Positions 1-9,206 of a stretch of 64,000 nucleotides of DNA are shown here, in pieces. The translations under genes were made by a program, and so were the position numbers. This DNA comes from Affinundibacterium seohonense. GTDB lineage: Bacteria; Pseudomonadota; Gammaproteobacteria; Burkholderiales; Burkholderiaceae_D. Location: the NCBI RefSeq assembly GCF_014284305.1, contig NZ_JACOFW010000015.1, positions 48,167 through 112,166 on the forward strand, given 5' to 3'. Under the pieces are notes generated by a model that saw only the letters and a program-made list of their open reading frames with translations, did not search any database and had not been told where the DNA came from. Every line of letters begins with the position of its first letter. Position 1 is the first letter of the stretch.

Positions 1-540
1 AAACTTAGTGACCCCTCACGAGTCGATGTGGAATGGGACAATATGTATGGCGTTGATCTCGAACTGAACCGCGATTGGTTTACCATGCGTGCCGCCGTCA
101 ATAAGTCCAAACAACGTCGATTACGCTTAGGGCCTAATGGACTTGAACAGTTCTCTCCCGATCCTGCTGTGTTTGGTAAATCGTCACCCCAAACTTACTC
201 TTCACTCTCCTTGAATGTCGATCGTGATGAATTCGTGGTACGCAGCGAGTTCTCTAGAGTGAATGCCGCTCCCGCTCGTGGCAGCTACCGTGGATACCTG
301 ATTGGTGCTGGCTATCGCTTCGGTAATTTTCTCCCTATGTTCACAGTGAGCCGTCTGAATGCCTATGGCTCTACCGGTAAGCCCGAGGAAGTCGATAGAA
401 ATGTTGGTATCAGTCTGCGCTATCAGCTCAGCGACAACAGTGCCTTAAAATTTCAACTAGATCGCAGCCGTTGGGATTTTTTAAACGGCACAGATAACAC
501 GCGCAAATTAGCAACCGTATCCTACGATTTTACTTTTTGA
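1..540 (+). CDS. Outer-membrane beta-barrel (porin-like) protein, 3' part
   Basis: The reading frame is open from the first base of the window, so this is the C-terminal ~180 residues of a longer protein. The visible part alternates polar and hydrophobic residues in short amphipathic strands separated by charged turns, and it ends in ...SYDFTF with a terminal phenylalanine, the usual BAM recognition signature of an outer-membrane barrel. A phosphate-binding-like periplasmic protein follows 12 bases later, so the two are probably co-transcribed. Similar pairs of a porin-like protein and a small PstS-like protein are seen in betaproteobacteria, but the substrate cannot be told from this fragment. 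The gene starts outside the window. Confidence 0.7.
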   Translation, partial: KLSDPSRVDVEWDNMYGVDLELNRDWFTMRAAVNKSKQRRLRLGPNGLEQFSPDPAVFGKSSPQTYSSLSLNVDRDEFVVRSEFSRVNAAPARGSYRGYLIGAGYRFGNFLPMFTVSRLNAYGSTGKPEEVDRNVGISLRYQLSDNSALKFQLDRSRWDFLNGTDNTRKLATVSYDFTF

Positions 541-552
541 GGAGAGATGATC

Positions 553-981
553 ATGGCTATCTTTTCTAAAAAATTCTTCAGGAAAGTCTTTTTGTGCGCC
601 AGTTGTTTAGGCATGGCACCGCTGGCAATGGCAGATGTCGTGGTGATCATCAATCCGGCAAATGCCGCTGGCATTGACGAAGAACAAATTGCCAAAATTT
701 TTCTCGGACAAACCAAGACTTTTTCGAATGGATCTGAAGCGACACCGATAGATCAAAAAGAAGGAGCGGTTCGGGAAGAATTCGGGAATAAATTCCTGAA
801 GAAAAATCCCTCACAACTCAAAGCGCAATGGGCGCGTCAAATTTTCACGGGTGGTGCCAAGCCACCAAAGGAACTAAGCAGCGATGACGAGATTTTAAAA
901 TTTGTTGCCAACACCCCAGGTGCCATTGCTTATATCGATTCGTCTAAAGTGAATAAATCAGTCAAGGTGGTCAAACACTAA
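553..981 (+). CDS. Periplasmic phosphate-binding-like (PstS/PBP-like) small protein
   Basis: A 142-residue protein with a clear signal peptide (basic n-region SKKFFRK, hydrophobic core, cleavage after AMA). The mature part has the compact PBP-like pattern of small phosphate ABC-type substrate-binding proteins: an INPANA strand, the IAKIFLGQTKTF helix-turn, and a late GAIAYIDSS motif. It is far shorter than PstS, so it is a one-lobe relative and not a complete transporter receptor. I chose the ATG at 553 because GGAG at 541-544 is eight bases upstream; the ATG at 547 touches the Shine-Dalgarno sequence. It follows the porin-like gene closely and ends before an intrinsic terminator. Confidence 0.75.
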   Translation: MAIFSKKFFRKVFLCASCLGMAPLAMADVVVIINPANAAGIDEEQIAKIFLGQTKTFSNGSEATPIDQKEGAVREEFGNKFLKKNPSQLKAQWARQIFTGGAKPPKELSSDDEILKFVANTPGAIAYIDSSKVNKSVKVVKH

Positions 982-1022
982 ATTGGCCTAGATCATTTTT
1001 ATCCGGTAACGGACATGTGTTT

Positions 1023-1050
1023 ACGGCAGCTTCACGCTGCCGTTTTTTTT
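1023..1050 (+). terminator. Intrinsic terminator
   Basis: The stem ACGGCAGC / GCTGCCGT with a short loop is followed by eight T residues. It lies 42 bases after the PBP-like gene and touches the stop codon of the convergent LysR gene at 1049, so it separates the two. Confidence 0.85.
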
Positions 1051-1927
1051 ATCCAAGTGGCTCCGCTCGGAGCAGCTCAGCCAACCGTCTGCCAGCTCGT
1101 CCCAAAGTTTGATCGCGATGATGCACCATGCGTGGAATAAAGCGATAACGTGAGTTTTCGACAAACTGCACTTCGACTAATTGCTTCTTTTTAAGCTCGG
1201 CTTTCACTAAGAAGATAGGCATCCAACCATAGCCTAGCCCCATCAATAAGGCTTCTTTTTTGGCGAAAAATCCATCTAGATAAAACACCCGTTCACTACC
1301 AAAAATATGCTCATCATTACCGCTTTGGCTAGAATCCTGCACTGACAACTCGGTATGCGCCTGCAATTGCGCCAAACTCACCGCCTTCATGTCTGCCAAT
1401 GGATGACTTGGTGCTACACACAAGACGCATTCAATTTCGGTTAGGGTTTCTGCATGCAAATGCGGATGCGGGACGTAATCTTTGACAATCATCAGATCGG
1501 CCTTATCGGATTCAAAACGATGTTGTACGCCCTGCAGAAACTCGACTTTGACCTGCACGCGCGTAGGTGCGCCTTCGTCAGCCAATTGCTTCAAGGCTTT
1601 CAAGATCGCCTGTAAGGGCAAAATTCCATCGACAATCACCAACAGCTTCGCTTCCCATTCTTGATTGAGTTCACGTGCGAGAGCTTCTAATTGATTTGCC
1701 TGTATCAATAAGCGGCGTCCCTCAGACAAAATCACTTCCCCAGCCGAAGTCAATTTCACGCGATAACCATCACGATCGAGCAGCGCCAATCCTAGCTGTT
1801 GTTCTAATTGCTTGATTTGATAACTGATCGCGGACTGCGCGCGATGCAGACGCAGAGCGGCTTTGGCAACGCTTCCCTCGCGTACGACGGTATCGAGTGC
1901 CAGCATAAAGTTAAGGTCTAAGCTCAT
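1049..1927 (-). CDS. LysR-family transcriptional regulator
   Basis: A 292-residue protein of normal LysR length. The N-terminal winged helix-turn-helix is clear (VVREGSVAKAALRLHRAQSA then QIKQLEQQLGLALLDR), followed by a linker helix and a substrate-binding domain. It is divergent from hppD and the VOC gene with a 140-base intergenic region holding an imperfect TTCG-N11-CGAA dyad, so it probably regulates those genes and itself. The effector is unknown; an aromatic metabolite would fit the neighbours, but that is inference. No truncation or odd features are seen. Confidence 0.9.
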   Translation of the reverse strand: MSLDLNFMLALDTVVREGSVAKAALRLHRAQSAISYQIKQLEQQLGLALLDRDGYRVKLTSAGEVILSEGRRLLIQANQLEALARELNQEWEAKLLVIVDGILPLQAILKALKQLADEGAPTRVQVKVEFLQGVQHRFESDKADLMIVKDYVPHPHLHAETLTEIECVLCVAPSHPLADMKAVSLAQLQAHTELSVQDSSQSGNDEHIFGSERVFYLDGFFAKKEALLMGLGYGWMPIFLVKAELKKKQLVEVQFVENSRYRFIPRMVHHRDQTLGRAGRRLAELLRAEPLG

Positions 1928-1951
1928 GATTAAATCAGAATCTCAATCTAA

Positions 1952-1975
1952 ATTTTCGATGATGTTGTGCGAAAT
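1952..1975. promoter_or_regulatory. Candidate LysR operator in the lysR-hppD intergenic region
   Basis: The imperfect dyad ATTTTCG, 11 bases, CGAAAT matches the T-N11-A style of LysR sites and is placed 25 bases upstream of the regulator start, where both divergent promoters could be controlled. This is seen by eye only. Confidence 0.4.
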
Positions 1976-2067
1976 ATTACGCTTTTTTTGTTGATGTGTC
2001 TTGATTACAGTAAGCACAAAGTTCACCGACATGGTGTTGGTGATGATAATTCCTCTGGAGACTGACG

Positions 2068-3102
2068 ATGACACAAGCAAATCCTTTGAATCTGCGCGGT
2101 ATTGAATTTACTGAATTCTGCGGACCTTCCGCCGAACATTTGGAAAAACTCTTTTGGGCTTTCGGCTTTTCTAAATTACGCCAACACCCGTCCAAAGCGA
2201 TTAGCTACTTCCGTCAGAACGACATCCATTTTTTGATCAATAGCGAACGTCAGGGCAATTCCGCCGAATTCGCGAAAAAACACGGTCCATCCATTTGCTC
2301 TATGGGCTGGCGCGTTGACAATGCGGCATTCGCCTTAACAGAAGCCGTGAAACGCGGCGCTCGTGCGGTTGCTGACGCCGACAAAGATCATGCCTATCCA
2401 GCGGTGTATGGCATCGGTGACAGCCTGATCTATTTCATCGAGCCAAGTTCTAGCGGCACATCCATTTACGAACGTGATTTTCAAGCTTTAGCATCACCGC
2501 TAATTCAGCCAGAGAAGGGCTTCTTGACGGTCGATCATTTGACCAATAATGTCCCATTTGGCGAACAAGAAAAGTGGGCGGATTTCTACAAAGGTATTTT
2601 TGGTTTCACCGAAGTGCGCTATTTTGACATTCAAGGCGCGAAAACCGGTTTGACTAGCTATGCGCTGCGCTCACCTGACGGTAGTTTCTGCATTCCTATC
2701 AATCAGCCAAAAAATGAACAAGATCAGATCGCAGAATATCTGCGCGATTACAATGGCCCAGGCGTGCAGCATTTGGCTTTCCTGACCAAAGACATTTTGC
2801 ATTCACTCGATCAACTCGAAGGTAGTGAAATCGAGACTTTGGATATCGACGACGAATACTATCAAGACGTATTCCAACGCGTGCCTTACGTGCGCCAAGA
2901 TCACAAGCGTATTGCCCAGCATCAGGTCTTGGTCGATGGTGACGACGACGGCTATTTACTGCAAATCTTCACCAAGAATATTATCGGACCGATCTTTATC
3001 GAAATCATCCAACGCGAAAACAATCTGAGTTTTGGTGAAGGTAATTTTGGTGCCTTGTTCCGTTCCATAGAAAAAGATCAAGAACGTCGCGGCGTTATTT
3101 AA
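2068..3102 (+). CDS. hppD: 4-hydroxyphenylpyruvate dioxygenase
   Basis: HPPD converts 4-hydroxyphenylpyruvate, O2 and Fe(II) into homogentisate in tyrosine breakdown in the cytoplasm. The 344-residue protein has two VOC-fold halves. All three C-terminal iron ligands are visible in context: His in TVDHLT (~residue 151), His in VQHLAF (~235) and Glu in IFIEIIQR (~312). The C-terminal gating helix ALFRSIEKDQ is present. The ATG has GGAG seven bases upstream. A second VOC dioxygenase-like gene follows 16 bases later, and a LysR gene is divergent. No homogentisate dioxygenase gene is in the window, so the rest of the pathway must be elsewhere. Confidence 0.9.
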   Translation: MTQANPLNLRGIEFTEFCGPSAEHLEKLFWAFGFSKLRQHPSKAISYFRQNDIHFLINSERQGNSAEFAKKHGPSICSMGWRVDNAAFALTEAVKRGARAVADADKDHAYPAVYGIGDSLIYFIEPSSSGTSIYERDFQALASPLIQPEKGFLTVDHLTNNVPFGEQEKWADFYKGIFGFTEVRYFDIQGAKTGLTSYALRSPDGSFCIPINQPKNEQDQIAEYLRDYNGPGVQHLAFLTKDILHSLDQLEGSEIETLDIDDEYYQDVFQRVPYVRQDHKRIAQHQVLVDGDDDGYLLQIFTKNIIGPIFIEIIQRENNLSFGEGNFGALFRSIEKDQERRGVI

Positions 3103-3118
3103 TTTAGGGAGAACTAAC

Positions 3119-3661
3119 ATGGCATTTGCAATGCAGGGCGTACATCATGTCGCATATCGCTGCCGCGACACCAAGGAAACAGTCGAGTTTTATCAAAAAA
3201 CGCTGGGCATGGATTTTATGCTGGCGATTTCCGAAGATCGTGTTCCCTCTACTAAAGAAGAAAATCCTTACATGCACGTCTTCTTGGATGCAGGTAACGG
3301 CAATGTATTGGCATTTTTTGAAATCCCCAACTCACCGCCGATGGGGCGTGATCCGAATACGCCATCTTGGGTTCAGCATTTAGCGTTCAAAGTCGATAGT
3401 CTGGATAGTCTGCTGGAAGCCAAGACGCATTTGGAAAGCTTAGGACTAGAGGTGATAGGCCCGACGAATCATGAGTTATTTCAATCGATTTACTTCAACG
3501 ATCCCAATGGACATCGAATCGAATTGGCAGCCAACACGTCGACGCCAGAGATGCTAAAAACACTCAATGACATCGCACCACAAATGTTGGCTGATTGGAC
3601 GGCAAGCAAACGCACAGTCCACCATGCCGCGTGGTTACACGAAAAGGAATTTTCGCATTAA
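3119..3661 (+). CDS. VOC-family protein (glyoxalase/dioxygenase superfamily)
   Basis: A 180-residue single-domain vicinal-oxygen-chelate protein. It opens with a typical VOC metal-ligand segment (VHHVAYRC), repeats the pattern at WVQHLAFKV (~residue 82), and ends the fold with FNDPNGHRIEL, whose Glu is the usual third ligand. The size and the DTKETVEFYQ helix fit ring-cleaving dioxygenase or lactoylglutathione-lyase-like families; the substrate cannot be assigned. It starts 16 bases after hppD with a good AGGGAG site, so it is co-transcribed and may act in the same aromatic pathway. An intrinsic terminator follows. Confidence 0.8.
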   Translation: MAFAMQGVHHVAYRCRDTKETVEFYQKTLGMDFMLAISEDRVPSTKEENPYMHVFLDAGNGNVLAFFEIPNSPPMGRDPNTPSWVQHLAFKVDSLDSLLEAKTHLESLGLEVIGPTNHELFQSIYFNDPNGHRIELAANTSTPEMLKTLNDIAPQMLADWTASKRTVHHAAWLHEKEFSH

Positions 3662-3706
3662 GCCACTACGACATTAGCGATAACTCTTTCGATTCCTGCC
3701 CCTTCT

Positions 3707-3741
3707 AAGCAAAGCCCGGTAAGCCGCGCTTTGCTTTTTTT
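3707..3741 (+). terminator. Intrinsic terminator after the hppD operon
   Basis: The nine-base stem AAGCAAAGC / GCTTTGCTT with a GC-rich loop runs into seven T residues. It sits 45 bases after the VOC gene stop. Confidence 0.85.
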
Positions 3742-3938
3742 GCCTTGCGATCGCAAGTTTGTTGTTTTGTATTCCATTTATCTATTTTTTTACAACGCTA
3801 GGGCAAAATTCCCGCACAATTAAGTATGCTGTCTGTCGCTAGTCTTTCACGACTACAATAACGACTCAAGATGTCTAGGCCTATTTCTAGATGTATTCCT
3901 AATCAATTTAGCTGACATCACCAATCAAACCAACTGCT

Positions 3939-6353
3939 ATGCCTAATAAGCCGTCAATCAGCGACAATCACGAATACGAAATTGCCATTCTTCGCGAGCG
4001 TAATTCTTTACTCAATATCCTCAGTGAGTTTGCGATCGCTTTATTGAGACTGCGCACCAAAGAAGACGTATTGTGGTACGCCACGAATGAAGTGGTGGGG
4101 CAAATGGGGTTTGACGACTGTGTTATTTACCTATGGGATGCGAATAGTCAGCTATTAGTTCAACAATCTGCGTTTGGCCACAAAACTATGGAGCAAGGTG
4201 CTGTCAACAACGCGCTCCACCTGCGTTTGGGTGAGGGTATCGTCGGACGCGCAGCCTTAAAACGCGAAACTATCGTCGTCAATGATGTCAGTATCGACGA
4301 CAGCTACGTCGTCGATATGCAGCAATCAGGTTCGGAATTGGCCATACCGATTATTTATGCAGACCAATTAATTGGTGTCATTGACAGCGAAAATTTGGCA
4401 AAGAATTTTTATACTGCTGAACACATCAAAATTCTCACGGCGGTCACATCGATGGTCGCCGCCAAATTAGCGCAGACCAATTTAATTCAACAACTGGAAT
4501 CATCGATCAGTGAATTAGAGTACGCAAAAAAATTGCAGAGCGTTTTGTTTAATATCGCCGCGCTGACCTACGAAGACGAAAATTTTTTCAAGGTATATGA
4601 AAAAATTCATCATTTAATTACTGAACTTCTCTACGCCAAGTCTTTCTTCGTCGCCGTCTATAATGAAGAAACCCGACGCATCGAATTTCCTTATTTTGTC
4701 GATGAAAGACATCCCAACCTTGCTGCCGATATTGGGCCGGTTGATACCGAAATGCGAGGCATGTCCGCTTGGGTCATTTTCAATAACTCTTCACTTTTAC
4801 TAAGTCGCCAAGACATCATCGAACGTTCGCAGCGTGGTGATTTTGAACTCTTGGGAACCCTCGCGGAATCGTGGTTAGGTGTGCCAATCCATGCTGGAGA
4901 CGATCTCAAGGGTGCCTTGGTGGTACAAACCTATTCACCTTTAGTGTCGTATATGGAGAAAGATAAAGAGTTGCTTAGCTTTGTATCGCGCCATGTATCG
5001 AATCTTTTGAAGCGTAAAGTCACAGAAAAAAAATTACAGCACTTAGCTTTACACGATGCCTTAACTGGCTTGGCAAATCGGACCCTGTTTCTTGACCGAG
5101 TGTCGCATGCCTTGAAAAAACAAGAGCGCCAAGATCAACGGATTTGCGCTGTTTTGTATATGGATGTCGATCTGTTTAAATCAGTCAACGATCGCTACGG
5201 GCATGCGGTCGGGGATGCTTTACTAACCCAATTTGCCCACTTACTGTCGGAGCAAACTCGTCAACTTGACACCGTGGCTCGCCTTGGTGGAGACGAATTC
5301 GCCCTGTTCTTAGAAGACATAGACAGCCAAGAAACAGCGATTCAGTTAGCCAAGCGAATAATTCAGGCATTGCAAGAACCGTTGGCTGCAAATGAAGTCA
5401 TGATTGCATGTTCCACCAGCATAGGAATCGCTTACACCAACGATAGCTCAATCACCGCGATCGAAATTATCCGGCGTGCCGATGCGGCAATGTATCAGGC
5501 GAAAGCAGCAGGCAGAGGACATTACCAGCTCTACGATCCTTTGCTTGATCGCGCGAATGTGCGAGATCTGGTATTGGGTGAAGATATACAAATTGCGTTG
5601 ACGGAGGAACAATTTGTATTGCATTACCAACCCGTAATCGATGTCAAATCTGGCATAGCCGTTGGCTTCGAGGCACTAATACGTTGGCAGCATCCGACCA
5701 AGTCATGGATCGCACCGAATGAATTTATCGACTACGCTGAGAAACATCGCCTAATCGAAAAAATTGATCGTTACGTATTACGTCAGGCCTTGCAGCAAAT
5801 GACGATCTGGCGCCAACAAACCGGCTTGTCACCCAAAGTCAGTGTGAATATTTCGGGGCGCCATTTTGCCAGTGCAGAATTTATCAGTACCGTATTAGCC
5901 CTACTCGACGAGTTTCAAATCGCACCGCACACTTTAGGGATAGAAATTACCGAACGGGCAGTGATTGATAAATTCGCGATTGCCCAGAACAATATTCAAA
6001 TTCTGCAAAAAAATCATGTACGGATATTGCTCGATGATTTTGGCACTGGCTATTCCTCATTAAATTACCTGCATCAACTCACACTAGACGTGATCAAAAT
6101 TGATCGTACCTTTGTCAAAGGAAGTCGTGGTAGTAAACCAAATAATCCGATTATCAATAGTATCGTCGCACTCGCCGCCGCGATGAATTTAAGTGTGGTA
6201 GCGGAAGGTGTAGAAACGCTGGATGAATTACTGGTACTGAGAGAAGCAGGATGCGAGCTTTGCCAAGGTTTTTATTTTTCTAAAGCCTTACCACCAGAAG
6301 CCGCGATTGCCTACTTCTTAGCACATCATACGCAAGTGCAGGTATCAATTTAG
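3939..6353 (+). CDS. GAF-GAF-GGDEF-EAL cyclic-di-GMP enzyme
   Basis: An 804-residue cytoplasmic signalling protein without a signal peptide or membrane segment. Two GAF sensory domains (about residues 30-185 and 205-360) precede a GGDEF domain (about 370-530) and an EAL domain (about 545-795). The cyclase active site is intact (RLGGDEFALF), with an RxxD inhibitory site (RQLD) exactly five residues before it. The phosphodiesterase signature FEALIRW is intact, as are the later DDFGTGYSS loop and the VVAEGVET motif. So both halves look catalytically competent and the net output cannot be told from sequence. No good Shine-Dalgarno sequence precedes the ATG. It stands alone, after a terminator. 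Confidence 0.9.
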   Translation: MPNKPSISDNHEYEIAILRERNSLLNILSEFAIALLRLRTKEDVLWYATNEVVGQMGFDDCVIYLWDANSQLLVQQSAFGHKTMEQGAVNNALHLRLGEGIVGRAALKRETIVVNDVSIDDSYVVDMQQSGSELAIPIIYADQLIGVIDSENLAKNFYTAEHIKILTAVTSMVAAKLAQTNLIQQLESSISELEYAKKLQSVLFNIAALTYEDENFFKVYEKIHHLITELLYAKSFFVAVYNEETRRIEFPYFVDERHPNLAADIGPVDTEMRGMSAWVIFNNSSLLLSRQDIIERSQRGDFELLGTLAESWLGVPIHAGDDLKGALVVQTYSPLVSYMEKDKELLSFVSRHVSNLLKRKVTEKKLQHLALHDALTGLANRTLFLDRVSHALKKQERQDQRICAVLYMDVDLFKSVNDRYGHAVGDALLTQFAHLLSEQTRQLDTVARLGGDEFALFLEDIDSQETAIQLAKRIIQALQEPLAANEVMIACSTSIGIAYTNDSSITAIEIIRRADAAMYQAKAAGRGHYQLYDPLLDRANVRDLVLGEDIQIALTEEQFVLHYQPVIDVKSGIAVGFEALIRWQHPTKSWIAPNEFIDYAEKHRLIEKIDRYVLRQALQQMTIWRQQTGLSPKVSVNISGRHFASAEFISTVLALLDEFQIAPHTLGIEITERAVIDKFAIAQNNIQILQKNHVRILLDDFGTGYSSLNYLHQLTLDVIKIDRTFVKGSRGSKPNNPIINSIVALAAAMNLSVVAEGVETLDELLVLREAGCELCQGFYFSKALPPEAAIAYFLAHHTQVQVSI

Positions 6354-6435
6354 CTTAGCGAGCCGCACGAAAATGGCGCAAGGGTGCATGCTATCATTGC
6401 GCAATTATGCACTCGACTTCAATACCTTCCTCACC

Positions 6436-6987
6436 ATGATACATTCAGTTCCTGCACCCAAGCTTGCGCCAAGCTATCAGTTTCGCATCGCCACCCGCTC
6501 TGACTCGCAAGCCATCGCCGATCTGGTCAACAGCGCCTACCGTGGTGATTCCAGCCGAGCTGGCTGGACCACAGAAGCCGATTTGCTAATAGGGCTACGG
6601 GTAACGCCCGAGGATGTCTGCGAATTGATAGAAACGGATGATTCTGTGATTTTCCTCTGCATTGATGGTGACAGGATTATCGGCTCAGTGAATCTATTGA
6701 AAACGGAAGATGCTGCATATTTAGGTATGTTCGCAGTCAATCCACAATTACAAGGCGGCGGCATTGGCAAGCAATTTATGCAGGCTGCTGAAGACCTAGT
6801 CAAACAACGCTGGCAAGCAAAAAAAATGTGGATGACCGTCATTACAACCCGCCACGAATTAATCGCTTACTACGAACGCCGTGGCTATCAACGTACCGGC
6901 CGAATCAAAGCATTTCCAGCCGAGGTTCCCGAAGAAAACCGTCTGGTCAAAAATTTACAAATGGAAGAATTAGAAAAACCGCTGTAA
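6436..6987 (+). CDS. GNAT-family N-acetyltransferase
   Basis: A protein of about 183 residues with the GNAT fold. The acetyl-CoA binding motif A is visible as LGMFAVNPQLQGGGIGKQFM (Q/R-x-x-G-x-G/A type), with a preceding beta-strand and a later YYERRGYQRTGR segment typical of the C-terminal part of the fold. The ORF is open from 6373, but the ATG at 6436 begins the recognisable domain and the upstream codons look unlike the family. It follows the c-di-GMP enzyme by 82 bases. The acceptor substrate is unknown. Confidence 0.8.
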   Translation: MIHSVPAPKLAPSYQFRIATRSDSQAIADLVNSAYRGDSSRAGWTTEADLLIGLRVTPEDVCELIETDDSVIFLCIDGDRIIGSVNLLKTEDAAYLGMFAVNPQLQGGGIGKQFMQAAEDLVKQRWQAKKMWMTVITTRHELIAYYERRGYQRTGRIKAFPAEVPEENRLVKNLQMEELEKPL

Positions 6988-7176
6988 GCCAATACGTCGT
7001 CATTAAACGAGCATACTAGGCTAACCTAGCAACTCGAATGCGATACCAGCGAATCACAGAAATTCATCAATAAACACAGATAAGGCCAGAATTTGCGGTG
7101 TTTTCACCGTTTGTTCTGCGCTTTGCATTAAAGCACTGTCCCCTAGACTATCAAGCTCAACTTATGTGGAGCAATG

Positions 7177-7458
7177 ATGTCCATCCCCAGTGTTTCGCCG
7201 CTAAGCAGCATCGCTGCCTTACGTGCGTATCAACAAGTCAAACAACACGGCGAACCGCTACCGGATAAATCGGAAGCACTAGCCTTGCTAGAACGTGAGC
7301 AACGCAATGCCGGTACCGAAGCAGGCATGGCGATCAATGCCGAGGCACTCGCCACCACACTCAGCACCGAAGAACAACGACAGACGCAGTTAGAGTTAGA
7401 ACGCAGCTGGGGTCTAATGAGTGCCATTTTAGGCACGCAGTTTGATGAGTATGCTTGA
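7177..7458 (+). CDS. Small hypothetical helical protein
   Basis: A 93-residue protein rich in Ala, Glu, Gln and Leu, with no signal peptide, membrane segment or cysteine. Most of it should be helical (SEALALLEREQRNAGTEA; EEQRQTQLELERSWGLMS). GGAG at 7168-7171 favours the second of two adjacent ATG codons. It is upstream of a long non-coding repeat tract and shows no operon partner. I do not recognise a family. The clean start signal and balanced codon use make it likely to be real. Confidence 0.6.
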   Translation: MSIPSVSPLSSIAALRAYQQVKQHGEPLPDKSEALALLEREQRNAGTEAGMAINAEALATTLSTEEQRQTQLELERSWGLMSAILGTQFDEYA

Positions 7459-7576
7459 GGTTTGGTTTGTGTTTATGTTTGTGTTTGCGGAAGCAAGTGT
7501 TCAAATCATATAAATCGCTTAAATTTTTTCAAGTGAACAAGACTTTTAAGCTACAAGAATAATTTTCACGAAAGCT

Positions 7577-8358
7577 CATCGTTTACAGGTCGGGTGTGGC
7601 CCGACGGCCAAGCACCTTTTTTGCTTCGCCAAAAAAGGTCCTCCAAAAAAGGCGACCGTAGACTCGCCCCTTCGGGGTGCTTACGCTTCGCTTCAGCATA
7701 ATTTGTGCATCACAAAAAATGGGAAAGTGCTGAAACTCGCTTCCCTTGCAGGGCGCATCTTCGCTTGCAAGCGAAGACCGTAACGCAGGCGATGTGCATG
7801 CACATCGAAACCCCTGCTAAACCTCAGACAACAACACTTTCTTATCCATTTTCTGTGAAGCACAAATTACATCGTCTCAAACGGGGGTAGGTCAAAAACA
7901 AAGTCAAAAGCAACGACCTACAACCGCTATTGGAATACTTAATGCCGTCGGTACTGATTGTTTTTCTGTTGCCGTTGCTTTTGACTTTAACGCCGTTCCA
8001 CTTCTGACACTGCCAATTGTGCAGGACAGAAAATGGGTAAAGAAAGCCTTGTTGTCTGAGCTTAGCGAGTTTCAAGGCTTTCCCATTTTTTGTCCTGCAC
8101 AATTGGGAACCCGAAGGGCAGTGGCAGCGTGGTCGCCTTTTTTGGGTTGCCTTTTTTGGCGACGCAAAAAAGGTAACTGGCCGTCGGGCCACCCCCGACC
8201 TGTGAACGATGAGCTTGCGTGAAGGAAAATACCGACGAAGAAAATCCAGTGACTTGCTTGTGAGAAGTTGAGTAAGCGATAAAGGTAATTTAGACAGTAA
8301 GCGGTGGGTTACGCTGACGCTAACCCGCCCTACGAAAATATTACGACTTTCGGTCTTC
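7577..8358. repeat. Tandem non-coding repeat, unit 1, with ~62-bp terminal inverted repeats
   Basis: The left arm (7577-7640) and right arm (8150-8211) are near-identical inverted copies. Each holds a GTCGGG/CCCGAC mini-hairpin and an ACCTTTTTT/AAAAAAGGT hairpin. Between them lie two long imperfect hairpins (7695-7870 and 8010-8110), each with a core reading like GAAACTCGCTACGCTCAG or its complement. A final palindrome (8302-8328, GGTGGGTTA/TAACCCGCC) follows the right arm. ORFs through this unit are by-products of the repeats. The same order recurs in unit 2. Confidence 0.8.
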
Positions 8359-8386
8359 AGCCACAAGATTAGTTTTCTCGCGCACT

Positions 8387-9206
8387 CATCGTTCACAGGT
8401 CGGGTGTGGCCCGACAGCCAATTACCTTTTTTGCTTCGCCAAAAAAGGTAATCCAAAAAAGGCGACCGTAGACTCGCCCTGCGGGTGCTTACGCTTCGCT
8501 TCAGCATAATTTGTGCATCACAAAAAATGGGAAAGTGTTGAAACTCGCTACGCTCAGACAACAACACTTTCTTATCCATTTTCTGTGAAGCACAAATTAC
8601 ATCGTCTCAAACGGGGGTAGATCAAAAGCAACGTCAAAAACAACGACCAACAACTGCTATTAGAAAATTGAATGCCGTCGGTACTGCTTGTTTTGGTGTT
8701 GCCGTTGCTTTTGATTTTGATTTTGATTTTGATTTTGATTTTGACTTTGCTTTTGACTTTGCTTTTGACTTTCACCCACTTCTGACACTGCCAATTGTGC
8801 TGGGCAGAAATGGGAAAAAGAGAGTCAGATGTTTGAGCGTAGCGAGTTTCTGACTCTCCCCATTTTTGTCCCGCACAATTGGGCACCCGAAGGGAGATTG
8901 ATGGGGTTTCGCAAAGCATGCTTTGCGCCATCAATCTCTAAGCTGCTTGCAAGCAGCGCAGTGGACGGGGCAGCGTGGTCGCCTTTTTTGGGTTACCTTT
9001 TTTGGCGAAGCAAAAAAGGTAACTGGCCGTCGGGCCACACCCGACCTGAGAACGTAAAGTTTATGTGAAAACCAATGCCAAAAGCAAAAACTCAGCGCCT
9101 CGTTCGCGAGAAGCTGAACAAGCGATATATGTGATTTAAGCGGTGAGCGGTGGGTTACGCTAACGCTAACCCACCCTACGAAAATATTTCGACTTACGGG
9201 CTTTAA
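8387..9206. repeat. Tandem non-coding repeat, unit 2
   Basis: This is a second copy of the preceding unit, offset by about 810-850 bases. It has the same inverted arms (8387-8449 and 8996-9054), the same central hairpins and the same closing palindrome (9149-9175). It differs by an expanded TTTTGA hexamer run at 8709-8770 and by an extra ~70-base insertion near 8895-8965 carrying its own short palindromes. The two copies have diverged by scattered substitutions, so the duplication is not recent or the copies inserted separately. Confidence 0.8.
8709..8770 (+). repeat. Hexanucleotide simple repeat (TTTTGA)n
   Basis: Six perfect TTTTGA copies (8709-8744) are followed by alternating CTTTGC/TTTTGA hexamers to 8770. 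The matching position in repeat unit 1 (about 7979) has a single copy, so the array expanded in unit 2. It does not lie in a credible gene. Confidence 0.85.

Noticed and set aside
7842..8934. Long minus-strand ORFs (245 and 120 residues) across the tandem repeat
   Set aside because: They read through hairpin arms and a hexamer run, share the repeat's low-complexity Arg/Ser/Leu composition and have no ribosome sites. They are products of the repeats.
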